Source: an uncultured Pseudomonadota bacterium
GTDB lineage: Bacteria; Pseudomonadota; Alphaproteobacteria; Rs-D84
Assembly: GCA_902762295.1 (NCBI GenBank)
Contig: CACWNX010000001.1
Span: forward strand, 62,001-126,000
Direction of reading: 5' to 3'
DNA: 64,000 nt
The notes beneath the pieces are model-generated. The model made no database searches and had not been told where the DNA came from. It was given only the letters and a program-made list of their open reading frames with translations. Each line of letters opens with the position of its first letter. Position 1 is the first letter of the stretch. Of the stretch, positions 53,473 to 64,000 are shown piece after piece. The position numbers and the translations under genes are program-made.

Positions 53473-53775
53473 TTACCAACTTGACTTGCGAACGCCCGGC
53501 AATTTACCTTCGGACGCTTGAGTTCTTACCTGCTGGCGGCAAAGGCCGAACATACGCGAATAGCCGCGTGCGCGTCCTGTCACCGAGCAACGATTATGCA
53601 AACGCGTTGGATTTGAATTGCGCGGCAACTTTGCCAGTTTCAGCATCGCTTCCTTGCGTTCTTCGGGTGTCGCGTTCACAGACATCTTTTCCTTGATTGC
53701 CGCACGCTTTTTTGCATACTTGGCAACCAATTTTTTACGTCTTTCTTGTTTGTTTATCAACGCTAATTTAGCCAT
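53473..53775 (-). CDS. rpsN: 30S ribosomal protein uS14 (zinc-free long form)
   Basis: 100 residues. PRNSNPTRLHNRCSVTGRARGY and the ending GVRKSSW are S14; the length and lack of the CxxC pairs indicate the zinc-independent form. Confidence 0.96.
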   Translation of the reverse strand: MAKLALINKQERRKKLVAKYAKKRAAIKEKMSVNATPEERKEAMLKLAKLPRNSNPTRLHNRCSVTGRARGYSRMFGLCRQQVRTQASEGKLPGVRKSSW

Positions 53776-53790
53776 CTTTTTTCCCTTTTA

Positions 53791-54336
53791 TTATTTCAAC
53801 ACCAACGGCAGGCCGATTTTAGTCAGCAATGCGCGCGCTTCATCATCTGTCTTCGCGGTCGTAGCAATCACAATATCCATACCACGAATAGAATCAATTT
53901 TATCAATGGAAATTTCTGGGAATATCAAATGTTCCTTGATACCAAACGCATAATTTCCACGACCATCAAACTTTGATTTTGACAAACCACGAAAATCTTT
54001 AACACGTGGCAACGCAACCGTAATCAGTTTATCCAAGAAATCGTACATACGTTTACCACGCAATGTCACCTTGGTCCCAATCGCCTGACCTTCACGCAAA
54101 CGATATGTCGCAATAGACTTTTTTGCATGTGTAACGACCGGCTTCTGGGCGGCAATTGCCGTCAAGTCCGCCACCGCCGCATCCAATTTCTTTTTATCAG
54201 AAACGGCTTCGCCGACACCCATATTCAAAACAATCTTGGACAGTTTCGGAACCGCCAACATATTTTTGTATCCGAATTCTTTGACCAATTCAGGTACAAT
54301 TTCTTTTTCATAAATTTCACGCAATCTGCTTTGCAT
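53791..54336 (-). CDS. rplE: 50S ribosomal protein uL5
   Basis: 181 residues. [16 protein letters not shown] and [19 protein letters not shown] are L5 hallmarks. Binds 5S rRNA and forms the bridge to S13. Confidence 0.97.
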   Translation of the reverse strand: MQSRLREIYEKEIVPELVKEFGYKNMLAVPKLSKIVLNMGVGEAVSDKKKLDAAVADLTAIAAQKPVVTHAKKSIATYRLREGQAIGTKVTLRGKRMYDFLDKLITVALPRVKDFRGLSKSKFDGRGNYAFGIKEHLIFPEISIDKIDSIRGMDIVIATTAKTDDEARALLTKIGLPLVLK

Positions 54337-54355
54337 TTTTTTGTCCTTAACTTTT

Positions 54356-54371
54356 TCCCGTACCAGCGGGA
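54356..54371. repeat. Palindromic spacer element between rplX and rplE
   Basis: TCCCG / CGGGA around TACCAG. The 14-nt core CCCGTA[AC]CAGCGGG is shared with 52421-52440. Confidence 0.5.
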
Positions 54372-54379
54372 TGTTTTAA

Positions 54380-54682
54380 TTATAATTCTGTTCCCGATTT
54401 TCTGGCAACACGAACCTTTTTACCCTTTTCCATTTTGTATCCAACGCGTGTCGGCTTTTTGGTTTTTGGATCAACCAGCGCAACATTAGACACATGAATT
54501 GGTGCTTCGCGATCAACGATATGACCTGCTTCGTTCTGGGTCGGTTTTATATGCCATTTATGACGGTTCACGCCGGCAACAACCACGCGGGATTCTGTCG
54601 GACGCGCCTCCAGAACTTCGCCTTTGACGCCTTTGTATTTTCCCGAAATAACTACTACTTCATCGCCTTTTTTGATTTTCAT
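54380..54682 (-). CDS. rplX: 50S ribosomal protein uL24
   Basis: 100 residues from ATG 54682 (AGAGG upstream; the longer open frame overlaps rplN and is rejected). [18 protein letters not shown] is the KOW motif of L24; [17 protein letters not shown] follows. Confidence 0.95.
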   Translation of the reverse strand: MKIKKGDEVVVISGKYKGVKGEVLEARPTESRVVVAGVNRHKWHIKPTQNEAGHIVDREAPIHVSNVALVDPKTKKPTRVGYKMEKGKKVRVARKSGTEL

Positions 54683-54695
54683 TTTACGACCTCTT

Positions 54696-55070
54696 TTATA
54701 ACACTTCCGGTGCCAAAGACACAATCTTTTGAACATCATATTTACGACGAACCTCACGGGCAATTGGCCCAAAGATACGCGTTCCAATCGGTTCAAAGTT
54801 GTTCTTGTTTATTAACACAACTGCGTTGTCGTCAAAGCGAATGATTGAACCATCCGGACGTTTGATTGGAAATTTTGTCCGAACGATAATCGCGCGCTGA
54901 ACTGTTCCTTTTTGAACTTTACCGCGCGGAATCGCCTCTTTGATGGCAACAACAATCTTATCACCAACGGTGGCATAGCGGCGGTGTGAACCACCTAAAA
55001 CCTTGATGCACATTGCTTTACGCGCACCAGAATTATCTGCAACCGTCATAACTGTTTCATTTTGAATCAT
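54696..55070 (-). CDS. rplN: 50S ribosomal protein uL14
   Basis: 124 residues. [19 protein letters not shown] and [17 protein letters not shown] are diagnostic. The 114-bp spacer to rpsQ upstream holds no gene. Confidence 0.97.
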   Translation of the reverse strand: MIQNETVMTVADNSGARKAMCIKVLGGSHRRYATVGDKIVVAIKEAIPRGKVQKGTVQRAIIVRTKFPIKRPDGSIIRFDDNAVVLINKNNFEPIGTRIFGPIAREVRRKYDVQKIVSLAPEVL

Positions 55071-55184
55071 AACCTTATCCTCGTCCTGCGATTGGGGCGA
55101 TTCCCCAATGCTTTGTTATGGAACCCGACTGGTACACATGTCACAAAGACGCATGCACCCTCAAAGATTCCTGGGTTGATTTGT

Positions 55185-55454
55185 TTACTCTGTTATTTCA
55201 ACATCGTTATCTTTTGACACCCCAACCAATCCCTTGACAACCCAAGATTTTGTTTTGGATATCGGACGATGTTCCTCTATCGCAACGATGTCACCAACTT
55301 TATATTTGTTTTCCTCATCGTGCGCCTTATACTTTTTATTCTGCTTTACGAATTTTCCATACAGCGGATGACGAAAGCGGCGTTCAACTTCTACAACAAC
55401 CGTTTTATCATTTGCCGTACTTCTTACCGTTCCTTGCAGTATACGTCTTGGCAT
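55185..55454 (-). CDS. rpsQ: 30S ribosomal protein uS17
   Basis: 89 residues. [20 protein letters not shown] and [12 protein letters not shown] identify S17. The 95-bp spacer upstream to rpmC contains no gene. Confidence 0.96.
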   Translation of the reverse strand: MPRRILQGTVRSTANDKTVVVEVERRFRHPLYGKFVKQNKKYKAHDEENKYKVGDIVAIEEHRPISKTKSWVVKGLVGVSKDNDVEITE

Positions 55455-55549
55455 AACCTTATTCCCTTATATACTTTTTCTTGTTTATATTTGCCCAACC
55501 TGGTATATGATACCCAATTTTTTGGAAATCGCAACCAAAATCGGTATTT

Positions 55550-55735
55550 TTATTTTGCCGCGTTCAACTTAGTCTTCACACGTGCAATTTCACGACGCGT
55601 TTTACGCAAAACATGTGTTTTTGGCAATTGACCCGCCGCGTGCTGAAAGCGCTGGTTCATTTGTTCTTTTTTCAAATCAACCAATTTGCTTTCCAATTCT
55701 TCTTTCTTTAAAGATTCTGTCTTTTTTTCTGCCAT
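55550..55735 (-). CDS. rpmC: 50S ribosomal protein uL29
   Basis: 61 residues from ATG 55735 (AAGGTGA upstream; a GTG three codons earlier overlaps it). [19 protein letters not shown] and [12 protein letters not shown] are L29. Confidence 0.94.
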   Translation of the reverse strand: MAEKKTESLKKEELESKLVDLKKEQMNQRFQHAAGQLPKTHVLRKTRREIARVKTKLNAAK

Positions 55736-55764
55736 ATCGGTCACCTTTTATAATCCAATTATTT

Positions 55765-56178
55765 TTAGTTAACTTTGCGTTCAACCACTTTGGTTTTAAC
55801 CGGCAACTTGGCCGCCGCCAGGGCAAACGCTTCCATGGCGACATCGGGTTTAACACCATCCAATTCAAAGATAATGCGCCCCGGCTTTACACGGCAAATC
55901 CAGTATTCAACGGCACCTTTACCTTTACCCATACGAACCTGGGCAGGTTTAGTTGTGACCGGAACATCCGGAAAAACACGAATCCATAATTTACCCATAC
56001 GTCTCATCCGACGGGTGATTGCACGACGTGCCGCTTCTATCTGGCGCGCGGTGATACGTTCAGGCGACATTGCTTTCAGACCGAAAGAACCGAACGCCAA
56101 TTCACTGCCACCTTTGGCAACGCCGTGAATACGACCTTTGTGCTGTTTGCGAAATTTTGTCTTATTTGGCATTAACAT
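55765..56178 (-). CDS. rplP: 50S ribosomal protein uL16
   Basis: 137 residues. [19 protein letters not shown] and the [19 protein letters not shown] loop near the peptidyl-transferase centre are diagnostic. GAGG lies 8 nt before the ATG. Confidence 0.97.
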   Translation of the reverse strand: MLMPNKTKFRKQHKGRIHGVAKGGSELAFGSFGLKAMSPERITARQIEAARRAITRRMRRMGKLWIRVFPDVPVTTKPAQVRMGKGKGAVEYWICRVKPGRIIFELDGVKPDVAMEAFALAAAKLPVKTKVVERKVN

Positions 56179-56205
56179 GATACTAACCTCAACTTTATTT
56201 TAAGA

Positions 56206-56907
56206 TTATTTTGTTCTTCTGTCACTAGTCCCGGCATATTCGGTTGGACGTGCCATTTCCGATGCCAATTTTTCTTTGTTAACAACATCCCCAGTGTAAA
56301 TCCAAACTTTTACGCCGACCACACCGTATGTTGTCTTTGCCTGAACCGCTGCATAATCAATATCGGCACGCAGTGTATGCAATGGGATACGACCTTCGCG
56401 AATTTGTTCGCTACGCGCAATTTCCGCCCCATTCAAACGACCGCTGCACATAACCTTGACACCCTGGGCACCGGCTTTCTGGGCATTTTGAATCGCTTTT
56501 TTCATTGCACGTTTATACGAAACACGACCTTCTATTTGTTGCGCGATACCCTGGGCAACCAATTGAGCATTCAAATCAGGACGACGAACTTCATAGATAT
56601 TCACAACAACCTGATCATTTTTGACCAATTTTTTGATTTCGTTACGCAGTGCTTCAATATCTGCACCGTTCTTACCGATAATCATACCCGGACGCGATGT
56701 ATGAACCGTGATAACAACTTTTTTTGCAATACGGTCAATAACAATTTTTGCAACGCCGGCCTTTCTAAGTTTCTTTTCAATAAATTTACGAATCGTATTA
56801 TCTTCTGCCAAACATTCTGCATAGTGCTTCTTGTCAACAATCCAGCGAGAATCTGGAACTTTGTTAATAGACAAGCGCTGTGCAATTGGCGATACTTTCT
56901 GTCCCAT
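56206..56907 (-). CDS. rpsC: 30S ribosomal protein uS3
   Basis: 233 residues. MGQKVSPIAQRLSI, the KH-domain GMIIGKNGADIEALRNEI, and GVVGVKVWIYTGDV are typical S3, part of the mRNA entry channel. Confidence 0.97.
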   Translation of the reverse strand: MGQKVSPIAQRLSINKVPDSRWIVDKKHYAECLAEDNTIRKFIEKKLRKAGVAKIVIDRIAKKVVITVHTSRPGMIIGKNGADIEALRNEIKKLVKNDQVVVNIYEVRRPDLNAQLVAQGIAQQIEGRVSYKRAMKKAIQNAQKAGAQGVKVMCSGRLNGAEIARSEQIREGRIPLHTLRADIDYAAVQAKTTYGVVGVKVWIYTGDVVNKEKLASEMARPTEYAGTSDRRTK

Positions 56908-56993
56908 TTTTTTCCCTTTTTTTATGCGATTGTGTTCTTGAAACCGTTTGGTTTTATTCCGGGATTATCCCATACCACAATTGCATTGTTCTT

Positions 56994-57395
56994 TTATTTT
57001 TTTGCTGTTTCTTTTTTTGCCGTTTCCTTTTTAGGTGCGACACCTGATTCCAAAACAATTGTCAGATTTGAAAACGGTTTCAAAATCGGACGCGCACTGC
57101 CACGTGGTCCCGGCATGATTCGTTTCATTGTTAACGCTTTACCACACCAAACTTCCTTGACGAACAATGTATCAACCGCCAAGTTTTTGTTGTGTTCCGC
57201 ATTAGCAACCGCCGACAACAAAGTTTTTAAAACTTCCCCGGCAATACGTTTTTTTGAAAACTTTAACACATCAACGGCACGATCCACCGGCAAACCGCGA
57301 ATCATGTCACAGACCAGGTTTAATTTCTGGTGGCTGATGCGTATCATTTTGTTAAACGCACGAACTTGATTATCTTTTATTCCATATCTTGCCAT
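56994..57395 (-). CDS. rplV: 50S ribosomal protein uL22
   Basis: 133 residues from ATG 57395 (AAAGGTG upstream). SHQKLNLVCDMIRGLPVDRAV and the tunnel-loop MKRIMPGPRGSARPI identify L22. A short Lys/Ala tail (KKETAKKETAKK) ends the protein. Confidence 0.95.
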   Translation of the reverse strand: MARYGIKDNQVRAFNKMIRISHQKLNLVCDMIRGLPVDRAVDVLKFSKKRIAGEVLKTLLSAVANAEHNKNLAVDTLFVKEVWCGKALTMKRIMPGPRGSARPILKPFSNLTIVLESGVAPKKETAKKETAKK

Positions 57396-57415
57396 AATCA
57401 GCACCTTTTATTTTA

Positions 57416-57700
57416 TTATTTACCTGCGGCCGCGGCCTTTTTATTCGCAGCGTGTCCTTTGAATGTACGCGTCGGCGCAAATTCACCCAGTTTATGTCCA
57501 ACCATATCTTCAACAATTGACACCGGAATAAATTTGTTTCCATTGTGCACTTCAAATGTCAAACCAACCATTGGCGGAACAATTGTGCTGCCCCTTGACC
57601 AAGTTTTAATTGGTTTGTGGTCATTTTTTTCATTTGCAACCGCAACCTTTTTCAAGATTGACGGATGAACATACGGACCTTTCCAAACAGAACGAGACAT
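57416..57700 (-). CDS. rpsS: 30S ribosomal protein uS19
   Basis: 94 residues. [18 protein letters not shown] and [17 protein letters not shown] are diagnostic; it sits in the 30S head. Confidence 0.97.
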   Translation of the reverse strand: MSRSVWKGPYVHPSILKKVAVANEKNDHKPIKTWSRGSTIVPPMVGLTFEVHNGNKFIPVSIVEDMVGHKLGEFAPTRTFKGHAANKKAAAAGK

Positions 57701-57721
57701 TTATAACTCCTCTAGCCTATT

Positions 57722-58555
57722 TTATTTTTTCTTTGCCAAATGTCTGCTACGAATAATCATCTTGGCTGTGCGTTTATTTCTGCGGGTACGATAGCCCTTC
57801 GCCGGGATACCTGTGCGTGACACCGGTTCATGTCCCTTGGAATGACCATTACCACCACCCATTGGGTGATCAACTGGGTTCTGGGCCATACCACGTGTTG
57901 ATGGGCGAATTCCCAACCAACGCGCACGACCCGCCTTGCCCAAATTGACATTGCGTTGGTCTTGGTTAGAAACCGCACCAACCGTTGCCAAACAATCAGA
58001 ATGAACTTTGCGCAACTCGCCACTGTTCATCTTAATCTGGGCATAAACACCATCTTTACCCATCAATTGGGCATAACAACCTGCACTGCGTGCCAACTGC
58101 CCACCGGCACCCGGTTTCAGTTCAACATTGTGAACAATTGTACCAATCGGCATATTTTTTAATGGCATCGCATTACCCGGTTTAATATCCTGACGCAAAC
58201 CCGATACAACGATATCGCCCACCTTTAAATCACGCGGTGCCAAGATATATGAACGCATACCATCTTTGTATTCAATCAACGCAATGAACGCTGTACGATT
58301 TGGGTCATATTCTAAACGAACGACCGTCGCCGGGACATCAAATTTCTTGCGTTTAAAGTCAATTAAACGATATTTGCGTTTGTGACCTCCACCTTGGTGT
58401 GGGACCGTCACATGTCCAAAATTATTACGACCACCTTTTGATTTTAAACCGACCGTTAACGCCTTTTCCGGTGCGCCACGATGCAGTTCGCTGTGATCAA
58501 TCAAAACCAAACCACGTGTTCCGGCGGTTGTTGGTTTATAACTTTTCAATGCCAT
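57722..58555 (-). CDS. rplB: 50S ribosomal protein uL2
   Basis: 277 residues, full length. [19 protein letters not shown], and the conserved [16 protein letters not shown] with the His essential for peptidyl transfer, identify L2. Confidence 0.98.
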   Translation of the reverse strand: MALKSYKPTTAGTRGLVLIDHSELHRGAPEKALTVGLKSKGGRNNFGHVTVPHQGGGHKRKYRLIDFKRKKFDVPATVVRLEYDPNRTAFIALIEYKDGMRSYILAPRDLKVGDIVVSGLRQDIKPGNAMPLKNMPIGTIVHNVELKPGAGGQLARSAGCYAQLMGKDGVYAQIKMNSGELRKVHSDCLATVGAVSNQDQRNVNLGKAGRARWLGIRPSTRGMAQNPVDHPMGGGNGHSKGHEPVSRTGIPAKGYRTRRNKRTAKMIIRSRHLAKKK

Positions 58556-58620
58556 TTCTTTTACCTTTTGTTCACTTTGACATTAACGTCCATTTTCTGG
58601 ATTATCTGCCAAAGCCGTTA

Positions 58621-58941
58621 TTATATTTCCAGTTTCGCATCTGCCGGCAACGCAACATATGCCTTTTTAACTGTGCGTTGGGTTCCGGTACCACGACCAC
58701 GGAACTGTTTCACTTTACCCTTGACAACAACAATGTTAACCTTGGTCGGTTTGACATTATATATCGCCTGAACCGCGCGTGCAACATCTTGTTTTGTTGC
58801 GCGTGCATCAACTTCGAACGCAACCAAGCCCGCTTCGGACAACTTTACCGCCTTTTCAGAAACAATCGGGCGACGCAAGATGTCGTAAACACCGGCTGTC
58901 ACTGCTGGTTTTTGTTCTGTTTTTACTTTCTTTTCTGCCAT
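58621..58941 (-). CDS. rplW: 50S ribosomal protein uL23
   Basis: 106 residues. YDILRRPIVSEKAVKL and NVKPTKVNIVVVKGK are L23. Docking site for trigger factor and SRP at the exit tunnel. Confidence 0.96.
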   Translation of the reverse strand: MAEKKVKTEQKPAVTAGVYDILRRPIVSEKAVKLSEAGLVAFEVDARATKQDVARAVQAIYNVKPTKVNIVVVKGKVKQFRGRGTGTQRTVKKAYVALPADAKLEI

Positions 58942-58984
58942 CGTTATAACCTTTTTGTCATTTGCAATCCGAACCGATTGTTAT

Positions 58985-59608
58985 TTACGCACCCAAACGA
59001 GCCTCTATTGCCTTAACTGCATCAGCAGTCAAAACCAATTTATCGTGTTTCAGAATATCCAAAACATTCAGACCAATTGTTGGCAATGCATCTACATTAT
59101 TAATATTAGCAACAGATTTTTTGAAGTTTTCATCCAATGTGTCACCACCAACAAACAATGCAGATTTAATATCTAACTTTTTCAACTGTTTTGCGAATGC
59201 CGCTGTCTTGGCCGCTGTCAGTTTTTCAGATTCAATCACAACAAAACTGCCATCTTTGACCTTGGACGACATCGCCATCTTCAGCCCCAGACTGCGAATC
59301 TTTTTCGGTAAATCAATGCTGTGGTCGCGAACAATCGGTCCATGAACCACACCACCACCACGCATATGAACATTATAACGTTCACCTTGACGTGCGTTTC
59401 CTGTTTTCTTCTGTTTAAAGGCCTTTTTACCACTGCCTGCGACATCAGATACGGTCTTTACCGCATGTGTACCTGCGCGCGACTTGGCACGTTGCCATGT
59501 GACGACACGATGCAGAACATCTGCGCGTGCATCCAAACCAAAAATAGAATCCTGCAAATCAATCTTGCCGACCGTCTTGCCATCAAAATTTATAATATTT
59601 ACTTGCAT
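58985..59608 (-). CDS. rplD: 50S ribosomal protein uL4
   Basis: 207 residues. HRVVTWQRAKSRAGTHAVKT and the tunnel loop RGGGVVHGPIVRDHSIDLPK identify L4, which in other bacteria also autoregulates the S10 operon; I cannot identify such a leader here. Confidence 0.96.
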   Translation of the reverse strand: MQVNIINFDGKTVGKIDLQDSIFGLDARADVLHRVVTWQRAKSRAGTHAVKTVSDVAGSGKKAFKQKKTGNARQGERYNVHMRGGGVVHGPIVRDHSIDLPKKIRSLGLKMAMSSKVKDGSFVVIESEKLTAAKTAAFAKQLKKLDIKSALFVGGDTLDENFKKSVANINNVDALPTIGLNVLDILKHDKLVLTADAVKAIEARLGA

Positions 59609-59633
59609 TTTATTTCACCTTCGTTTTCAAAAC

Positions 59634-60356
59634 CTATTCTGCAACAGATTCTGATTTGGTTTCTGTTTGCTCTGAATTACCTGATTCTTTGACAGATGTC
59701 GGAACCGGCAAATCTTTGTGTTCTTTCTTAACTGCGTCCGATACCAGGACAAATGTGCCATTACAACCCGGAACTGCACCTTCTACGAAAATCAAGTTTT
59801 CGGCTTCATCTGTGCCAAAAATCTTCAAATTCTGAACCGTCACAGTTTCATTTCCCATCTGTCCGGACATTTTTTTACCTGGCAAAACACGACCCGGCCA
59901 CTCACGCATACCTGTACCACCCAATGAACGATGCGCTTTTAACACACCGTGTGTGGCCTCTTTACCACCAAAGTTATGACGTTTCATCGCGCCCTGGAAT
60001 CCTTTTCCCTTACTTGTTGCCTGGACATCGACAAATTGACCGGCAACAAAATGAGATGCCATCAGTGGCGTTCCAACCGGAATCACACAATCATCCGAAA
60101 CACGAAATTCTACAATTTTACGATACGGTTTTACACCCGCTTTTTCTGCAGCAACCGCCTGAGGTTTTGCGATATGTTTTGCTTTGGCTTCACGAATTCC
60201 CAAAACATTTGCAACATATCCATTTTTTTCGGCTGTCCGATTTCCAATAACCGTGCAGTCACCCACAGATAAAACCGTCACTGCATGTGCCACACCCGCA
60301 TCATCATACAGACGTGTCATTCCCATTTTTGTTGTAATCAATCCACTACGTTTCAT
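59634..60356 (-). CDS. rplC: 50S ribosomal protein uL3
   Basis: 240 residues. GLITTKMGMTRLYDDAG, KGKGFQGAMKRHNFGGKEATHG and GRVLPGKKMSGQMGNETVT are L3. The last about 25 residues are a Ser/Glu-rich added tail. Confidence 0.96.
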   Translation of the reverse strand: MKRSGLITTKMGMTRLYDDAGVAHAVTVLSVGDCTVIGNRTAEKNGYVANVLGIREAKAKHIAKPQAVAAEKAGVKPYRKIVEFRVSDDCVIPVGTPLMASHFVAGQFVDVQATSKGKGFQGAMKRHNFGGKEATHGVLKAHRSLGGTGMREWPGRVLPGKKMSGQMGNETVTVQNLKIFGTDEAENLIFVEGAVPGCNGTFVLVSDAVKKEHKDLPVPTSVKESGNSEQTETKSESVAE

Positions 60357-60421
60357 TTTTTTGCCTTTTTTTATGTCAGAGGTTAGTATATCGCCCGATA
60401 AACCAACACTAACAAACCATT

Positions 60422-60733
60422 TTACAATTTAATTTTTACATCAACGCCCGATGCCAAATCCAACTTCATCAGTGCATCAACTGTCTGAGGGGTTGGATTA
60501 ACAATATCAACGACCGCTTTATGATTGCGGATTTCAAATTGCTCACGCGATTTTTTATCAACGTGCGGCGAACGATTGACTGTAAATTTCTGAATCAATG
60601 TCGGCAAGCGAACAGGCCCAACGACATCTGCGCCGGTGCGCTTTGCAGTTTTGACAATTTCCTCCACCGATTCAACCAAAATTCTGTGGTCAAAAGCCGT
60701 CAATTTGATGCGAATTTTTGATGCTGGTACCAT
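60422..60733 (-). CDS. rpsJ: 30S ribosomal protein uS10
   Basis: 103 residues. [41 protein letters not shown] and [14 protein letters not shown] are diagnostic; S10 also serves as NusE in antitermination. First gene of the S10 block, after tuf. Confidence 0.97.
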   Translation of the reverse strand: MVPASKIRIKLTAFDHRILVESVEEIVKTAKRTGADVVGPVRLPTLIQKFTVNRSPHVDKKSREQFEIRNHKAVVDIVNPTPQTVDALMKLDLASGVDVKIKL

Positions 60734-60818
60734 TTTGCTTGTTTCCCTTTATTGTCTTGTTCTTTACATTCGTTGGCCGTCCAAACGGTTTCCCGCGGAC
60801 GACCAACAAATTCTGTTA

Positions 60819-62006
60819 TTATTTGATAATCTTCGATACAACACCTGCGCCAACTGTGCGTCCGCCTTCACGGATAGCAAAGCGACGACCTTCGTCCATA
60901 GCAATAGGTGCAATCAATGCAACTGTGATACGAACGTTATCGCCTGGCAGAACCATTTCCTTGTCCGCCGGCAATGTGATTGTACCGGTCACATCGGTTG
61001 TGCTAAAGAAGAACTGAGGACGATAGTTGCTAAAGAATGCTGTATGACGACCGCCTTCTTCTTTGGTCAAGATATAGACTTCGGCTTCAAAGTCTGTGTG
61101 CGGGGTAATAGAACCCGGTTTGCAGATAATCTGACCACGTTCAACTTCTTCTTTCTTGGTACCACGCAACAGCAAACCAACGTTATCACCGGCTTCACCT
61201 TGATCCAACAATTTGCGGAACATTTCAACACCGGTAACTGTTGTTTTCTGGGTTGGTTTCAAACCAACAATCTCGCATTCATCACCGACTTTGATAACAC
61301 CGGCTTCGACACGACCTGTCACAACGGTTCCACGACCTGTGATACTGAACACATCTTCAATTGGCATCAAGAACGGTTTGTCAATTGGACGTTCTGGCAT
61401 TGGGATGTATTCATCGCATGCCTTTAACAATGCATCAATTGATTCTTTACCGAAACCGTCATTCTTTTCTTCCAATGCAGAAATTGCAGAACCACGGATG
61501 ATTGGCACATTTTCACCATCAAAGTCGTTTGCAGACAACAATTCACGGATTTCCATTTCAACCAATTCCAACAATTCTGGATCGTTTGCCAAATCACATT
61601 TGTTCAGATAAACAACGATTTTCGGAATACCCACCTGACGTGCCAACAAAATGTGTTCGCGTGTCTGAGGCATTGGACCATCAGTCGCCGCAACCACCAA
61701 AATTGCACCATCCATCTGGGCCGCACCGGTAATCATGTTTTTAACATAGTCCGCGTGTCCCGGGCAATCAACGTGCGCATAGTGACGCGATGCAGTTTCA
61801 TATTCAACGTGTGCGGTGTTAATTGTTATACCACGTGCCTTTTCTTCGGGTGCGTTATCAATCTGATCAACACCTTTCTGGGCATCTGCACCGACACCAT
61901 AATAGTGAACGATAGCAGCGGTCAATGTTGTTTTACCGTGGTCAACGTGACCAATAGTACCAATATTGACATGTGGCTTGGTTCTAATATATTTTTCTTT
62001 TGCCAT
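60819..62006 (-). CDS. tuf: Elongation factor Tu
   Basis: 395 residues. G1 GHVDHGKTT (about 18), DCPGHADY (G3), NKCDLAND (G4) and GSAISALEE (G5 region) are intact, and domains 2-3 are complete to [10 protein letters not shown]. Delivers aminoacyl-tRNA to the ribosome. AAGGAG precedes ATG 62006; a promoter-like pair lies at 62065-62092. Confidence 0.98.
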   Translation of the reverse strand: MAKEKYIRTKPHVNIGTIGHVDHGKTTLTAAIVHYYGVGADAQKGVDQIDNAPEEKARGITINTAHVEYETASRHYAHVDCPGHADYVKNMITGAAQMDGAILVVAATDGPMPQTREHILLARQVGIPKIVVYLNKCDLANDPELLELVEMEIRELLSANDFDGENVPIIRGSAISALEEKNDGFGKESIDALLKACDEYIPMPERPIDKPFLMPIEDVFSITGRGTVVTGRVEAGVIKVGDECEIVGLKPTQKTTVTGVEMFRKLLDQGEAGDNVGLLLRGTKKEEVERGQIICKPGSITPHTDFEAEVYILTKEEGGRHTAFFSNYRPQFFFSTTDVTGTITLPADKEMVLPGDNVRITVALIAPIAMDEGRRFAIREGGRTVGAGVVSKIIK

Positions 62007-62064
62007 GGTTTTCTCCTTGGGCTTTTGGGTTTGTTAATTTATTTTTTCTGATTCCCGAAATTGG

Positions 62065-62092
62065 ATATTACACCCAAAATTTGAAATCACAA
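62065..62092 (-). promoter_or_regulatory. Possible tuf promoter
   Basis: Minus strand TTGTGA (62092-62087), 16 nt, TAATAT (62070-62065), in the 99-bp fusA-tuf gap. Confidence 0.4.
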
Positions 62093-62105
62093 ACTTTTTT
62101 TTCTT

Positions 62106-64000
62106 TTATTTTGTCAGCTTTTTTATAACCTCATCTGCGACATTTTGCGGAACTTCGTCATAGTGCGACAATTCCATATACGGATTTGCACGACCTTGGG
62201 ACAAAGAACGCAGTGTTTTGACATATCCGAACAAATTGGCCAGCGGTACATATGCCGAAATCAATTGATTACCAAATTGAGTTTCGATACCGTTAATTTG
62301 TCCACGACGACTGTTCAAATCGCCGATAATGTCACCGACATATTCTTCCGGTGTATTGACCGAAAGTTTCATAATCGGTTCCAATAACTTCGGTGATGCT
62401 TTCTTCATCGCTTCGCGGAAGCAAGCACGCGCCGCTATTTCAAAGCACAACACATTAGAGTCAACTTCGTGATATTTACCATCAACCAATGTTGCCTTGA
62501 AATCCACAGTCGGATAGCCAATCAGAACACCTGTCTGCTGCGCTATCTTTAATCCCTTTTCAACACCGGGGATGTATTCTTTTGGAATCGCACCACCGAC
62601 AATCTTGTTTTCAAATTCGTATCCTTTGCCCGGTTCCAACGGTTCAAATTCAATTTTTACCTGGGCATATTGACCCGAACCACCGGACTGTTTCTTATGA
62701 GTATATTCTTCGGTGACCGGTTTGCGGAATGTTTCACGATATGCAATGCGCGGTTCGCCGACATTAACATCAACCTTGAATTCGCGCAGCAAACGATCAA
62801 CCAAAATTTCCAAGTGTAATTCACCAACACCCGCCAAAATCGTCTGACCCGATTCTTCGTCAACCGACACACGGAACGACGGATCTTCTTTGGCCAATGC
62901 CTGCAACCCCAGTGACATCTTTTCAATGTCCGCCTTGGTTTTCGGTTCAACCGCAATTGAAATAACCGGTTCTGGAACATGGATGTTTTCCAAAATAATC
63001 GGATTATTTTCATCGCACAGTGTATCACCGGTAATTGTTTCTTTCATACCGACCAATGTGATAATGTCACCCGCCGATGCTTCTTTGATTTCTTCGCGCT
63101 GATTGGAATGCATCAATAACATACGACCAACACGTTCACGTTTATCACGTGTTGAATTATATATGTATGAACCAGATGTCAATTTACCCGAATATATACG
63201 AATAAACATCAAATTTCCAACGAACGGATCATTTGCAACCTTGAACGCCAGCGCACTAAATGGTTCTTTTGGATCCGGATGACGTTCTGCGGCGGTTTCA
63301 CGATCCATTTTTGTCCCTTTAATCGCCGGAACATCCAACGGTGATGGCAAGTAATCAACAATCGCATCCAACAGAGGTTGAATACCCTTGTTTTTGAACG
63401 CAGTTCCACACAAAACCGGAACAAAATTCTGGGCAATCACACCTTTGCGCAATAATTTTTTGATTGTATCATGATCTGGGATTTTGCCTTCCATGTATGC
63501 TTCCATAACGGCATCATCCAATGTAACAACTTCTTCAATCATTTTATTGTGCAGTTCTTCGGCTTTCGCTTTCAATTCTTCTGGAATTTCAATGGTAATC
63601 GGATGAGAACCAGTTTCATCTTCCCAAATCAAGCCCTTCATTTCCACGACATCAACAACACCCTTGAAATCTGCCTCTGCACCAATTGGGAAATTCAAGA
63701 CCAATGGATTTGCACCCAAACGTTCGCGAATCATATCAACACAACGGAAAAAGTTTCCACCAATACGGTCCATTTTATTTATAAAGCAAATACGCGGAAC
63801 ATTATATCTGTCGGCCTGACGCCATACGGTTTCTGTCTGTGGTTGAACACCGGACACCGATTCAAACACCGCAACCGCGCCGTCCAAAACACGCAGTGAA
63901 CGTTCCACTTCCATTGTAAAGTCCACGTGTCCCGGGGTATCAATCAAATTGATACGATGGTCGCGCCAAAAGCATGTTGTCGCCGCCGATGTAATTGTAA
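62106..64000 (-). CDS. fusA: Elongation factor G, N-terminal part outside the window
   Basis: About 631 C-terminal residues; the frame is open through the right edge, where it reads [26 protein letters not shown] (end of G2 and G3), so only about 60-70 N-terminal residues are missing. G4 is FINKMDR; domains II-V are complete ([49 protein letters not shown]). GTP-driven translocase. Upstream of tuf as in the classical str operon. Confidence 0.97.
   Translation of the reverse strand, partial: TITSAATTCFWRDHRINLIDTPGHVDFTMEVERSLRVLDGAVAVFESVSGVQPQTETVWRQADRYNVPRICFINKMDRIGGNFFRCVDMIRERLGANPLVLNFPIGAEADFKGVVDVVEMKGLIWEDETGSHPITIEIPEELKAKAEELHNKMIEEVVTLDDAVMEAYMEGKIPDHDTIKKLLRKGVIAQNFVPVLCGTAFKNKGIQPLLDAIVDYLPSPLDVPAIKGTKMDRETAAERHPDPKEPFSALAFKVANDPFVGNLMFIRIYSGKLTSGSYIYNSTRDKRERVGRMLLMHSNQREEIKEASAGDIITLVGMKETITGDTLCDENNPIILENIHVPEPVISIAVEPKTKADIEKMSLGLQALAKEDPSFRVSVDEESGQTILAGVGELHLEILVDRLLREFKVDVNVGEPRIAYRETFRKPVTEEYTHKKQSGGSGQYAQVKIEFEPLEPGKGYEFENKIVGGAIPKEYIPGVEKGLKIAQQTGVLIGYPTVDFKATLVDGKYHEVDSNVLCFEIAARACFREAMKKASPKLLEPIMKLSVNTPEEYVGDIIGDLNSRRGQINGIETQFGNQLISAYVPLANLFGYVKTLRSLSQGRANPYMELSHYDEVPQNVADEVIKKLTK

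Overview
The window (about 43% G+C by eye) reads as a chromosome segment of an alphaproteobacterium. Evidence: a CcrM-type GANTC methyltransferase beside rnhB and nrdR, an alphaproteobacterial ribosomal-protein supercluster, and Gram-negative envelope genes (autotransporters, a DsbA-like oxidase, a MotA/MotB-like pair). A choloylglycine-hydrolase-family enzyme, an alpha-1,2-fucosyltransferase-like gene and a chlamydial-type Pmp adhesin suggest a host- or gut-associated lineage, possibly the uncultured RF32-type gut alphaproteobacteria. That placement is inference.

Layout. 1-4.4 kb: the 5' part of a very large Pmp-repeat adhesin (minus strand, running off the left edge) and a tandem-repeat protein. 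4.4-9.4 kb: tRNA-Gln, a secreted choloylglycine-hydrolase-like enzyme, a DUF1015 protein and a MotA/MotB-like pair. 9.5-10.8 kb: rpsF-rpsR-rplI. 10.9-17.8 kb: a surface-glycan operon (glf, GT2, a GT2-GT2-pyruvyltransferase fusion, a radical SAM enzyme, a GT11 fucosyltransferase). 17.8-19.5 kb: an orphan phage tail-fibre-like gene and a small membrane protein. 19.6-26.7 kb: housekeeping genes (DsbA-like, recO, pgk, rnhB, lytic transglycosylase, nrdR, ccrM). 27.1-31.2 kb: a small unknown protein and an ankyrin/subtilase-like autotransporter.

31.4-48.1 kb is the most unusual part. It holds a series of exported, cysteine-rich, mostly unrecognised proteins on both strands, interleaved with a SAM-dependent transferase-like gene, an acidic membrane protein and a GIY-YIG protein. 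Several share a motif C-x6-C-x4(or 6)-C-x6-C, which I read as a disulfide-stapled helical hairpin. Others share a CxxY...C...CxW...C motif, a 'FxCNxxxFG plus glycine-zipper' module and proline-rich stalks. Three of these genes sit between rpsK and rpoA, splitting the normally continuous alpha operon; each flank has its own promoter or terminator. I suggest a disulfide-bonded envelope assembly, function unknown.

42.9-64 kb: rplQ, rpoA, then (after the insertion) rpsK, rpsM, secY, the spc and S10 operons, tuf and a partial fusA, all minus strand. Promoters are easy to read (TTGACA/TTGACT with TATAAT-like boxes), and many transcripts end in clear intrinsic terminators. No CRISPR array, IS element or integrase was seen.
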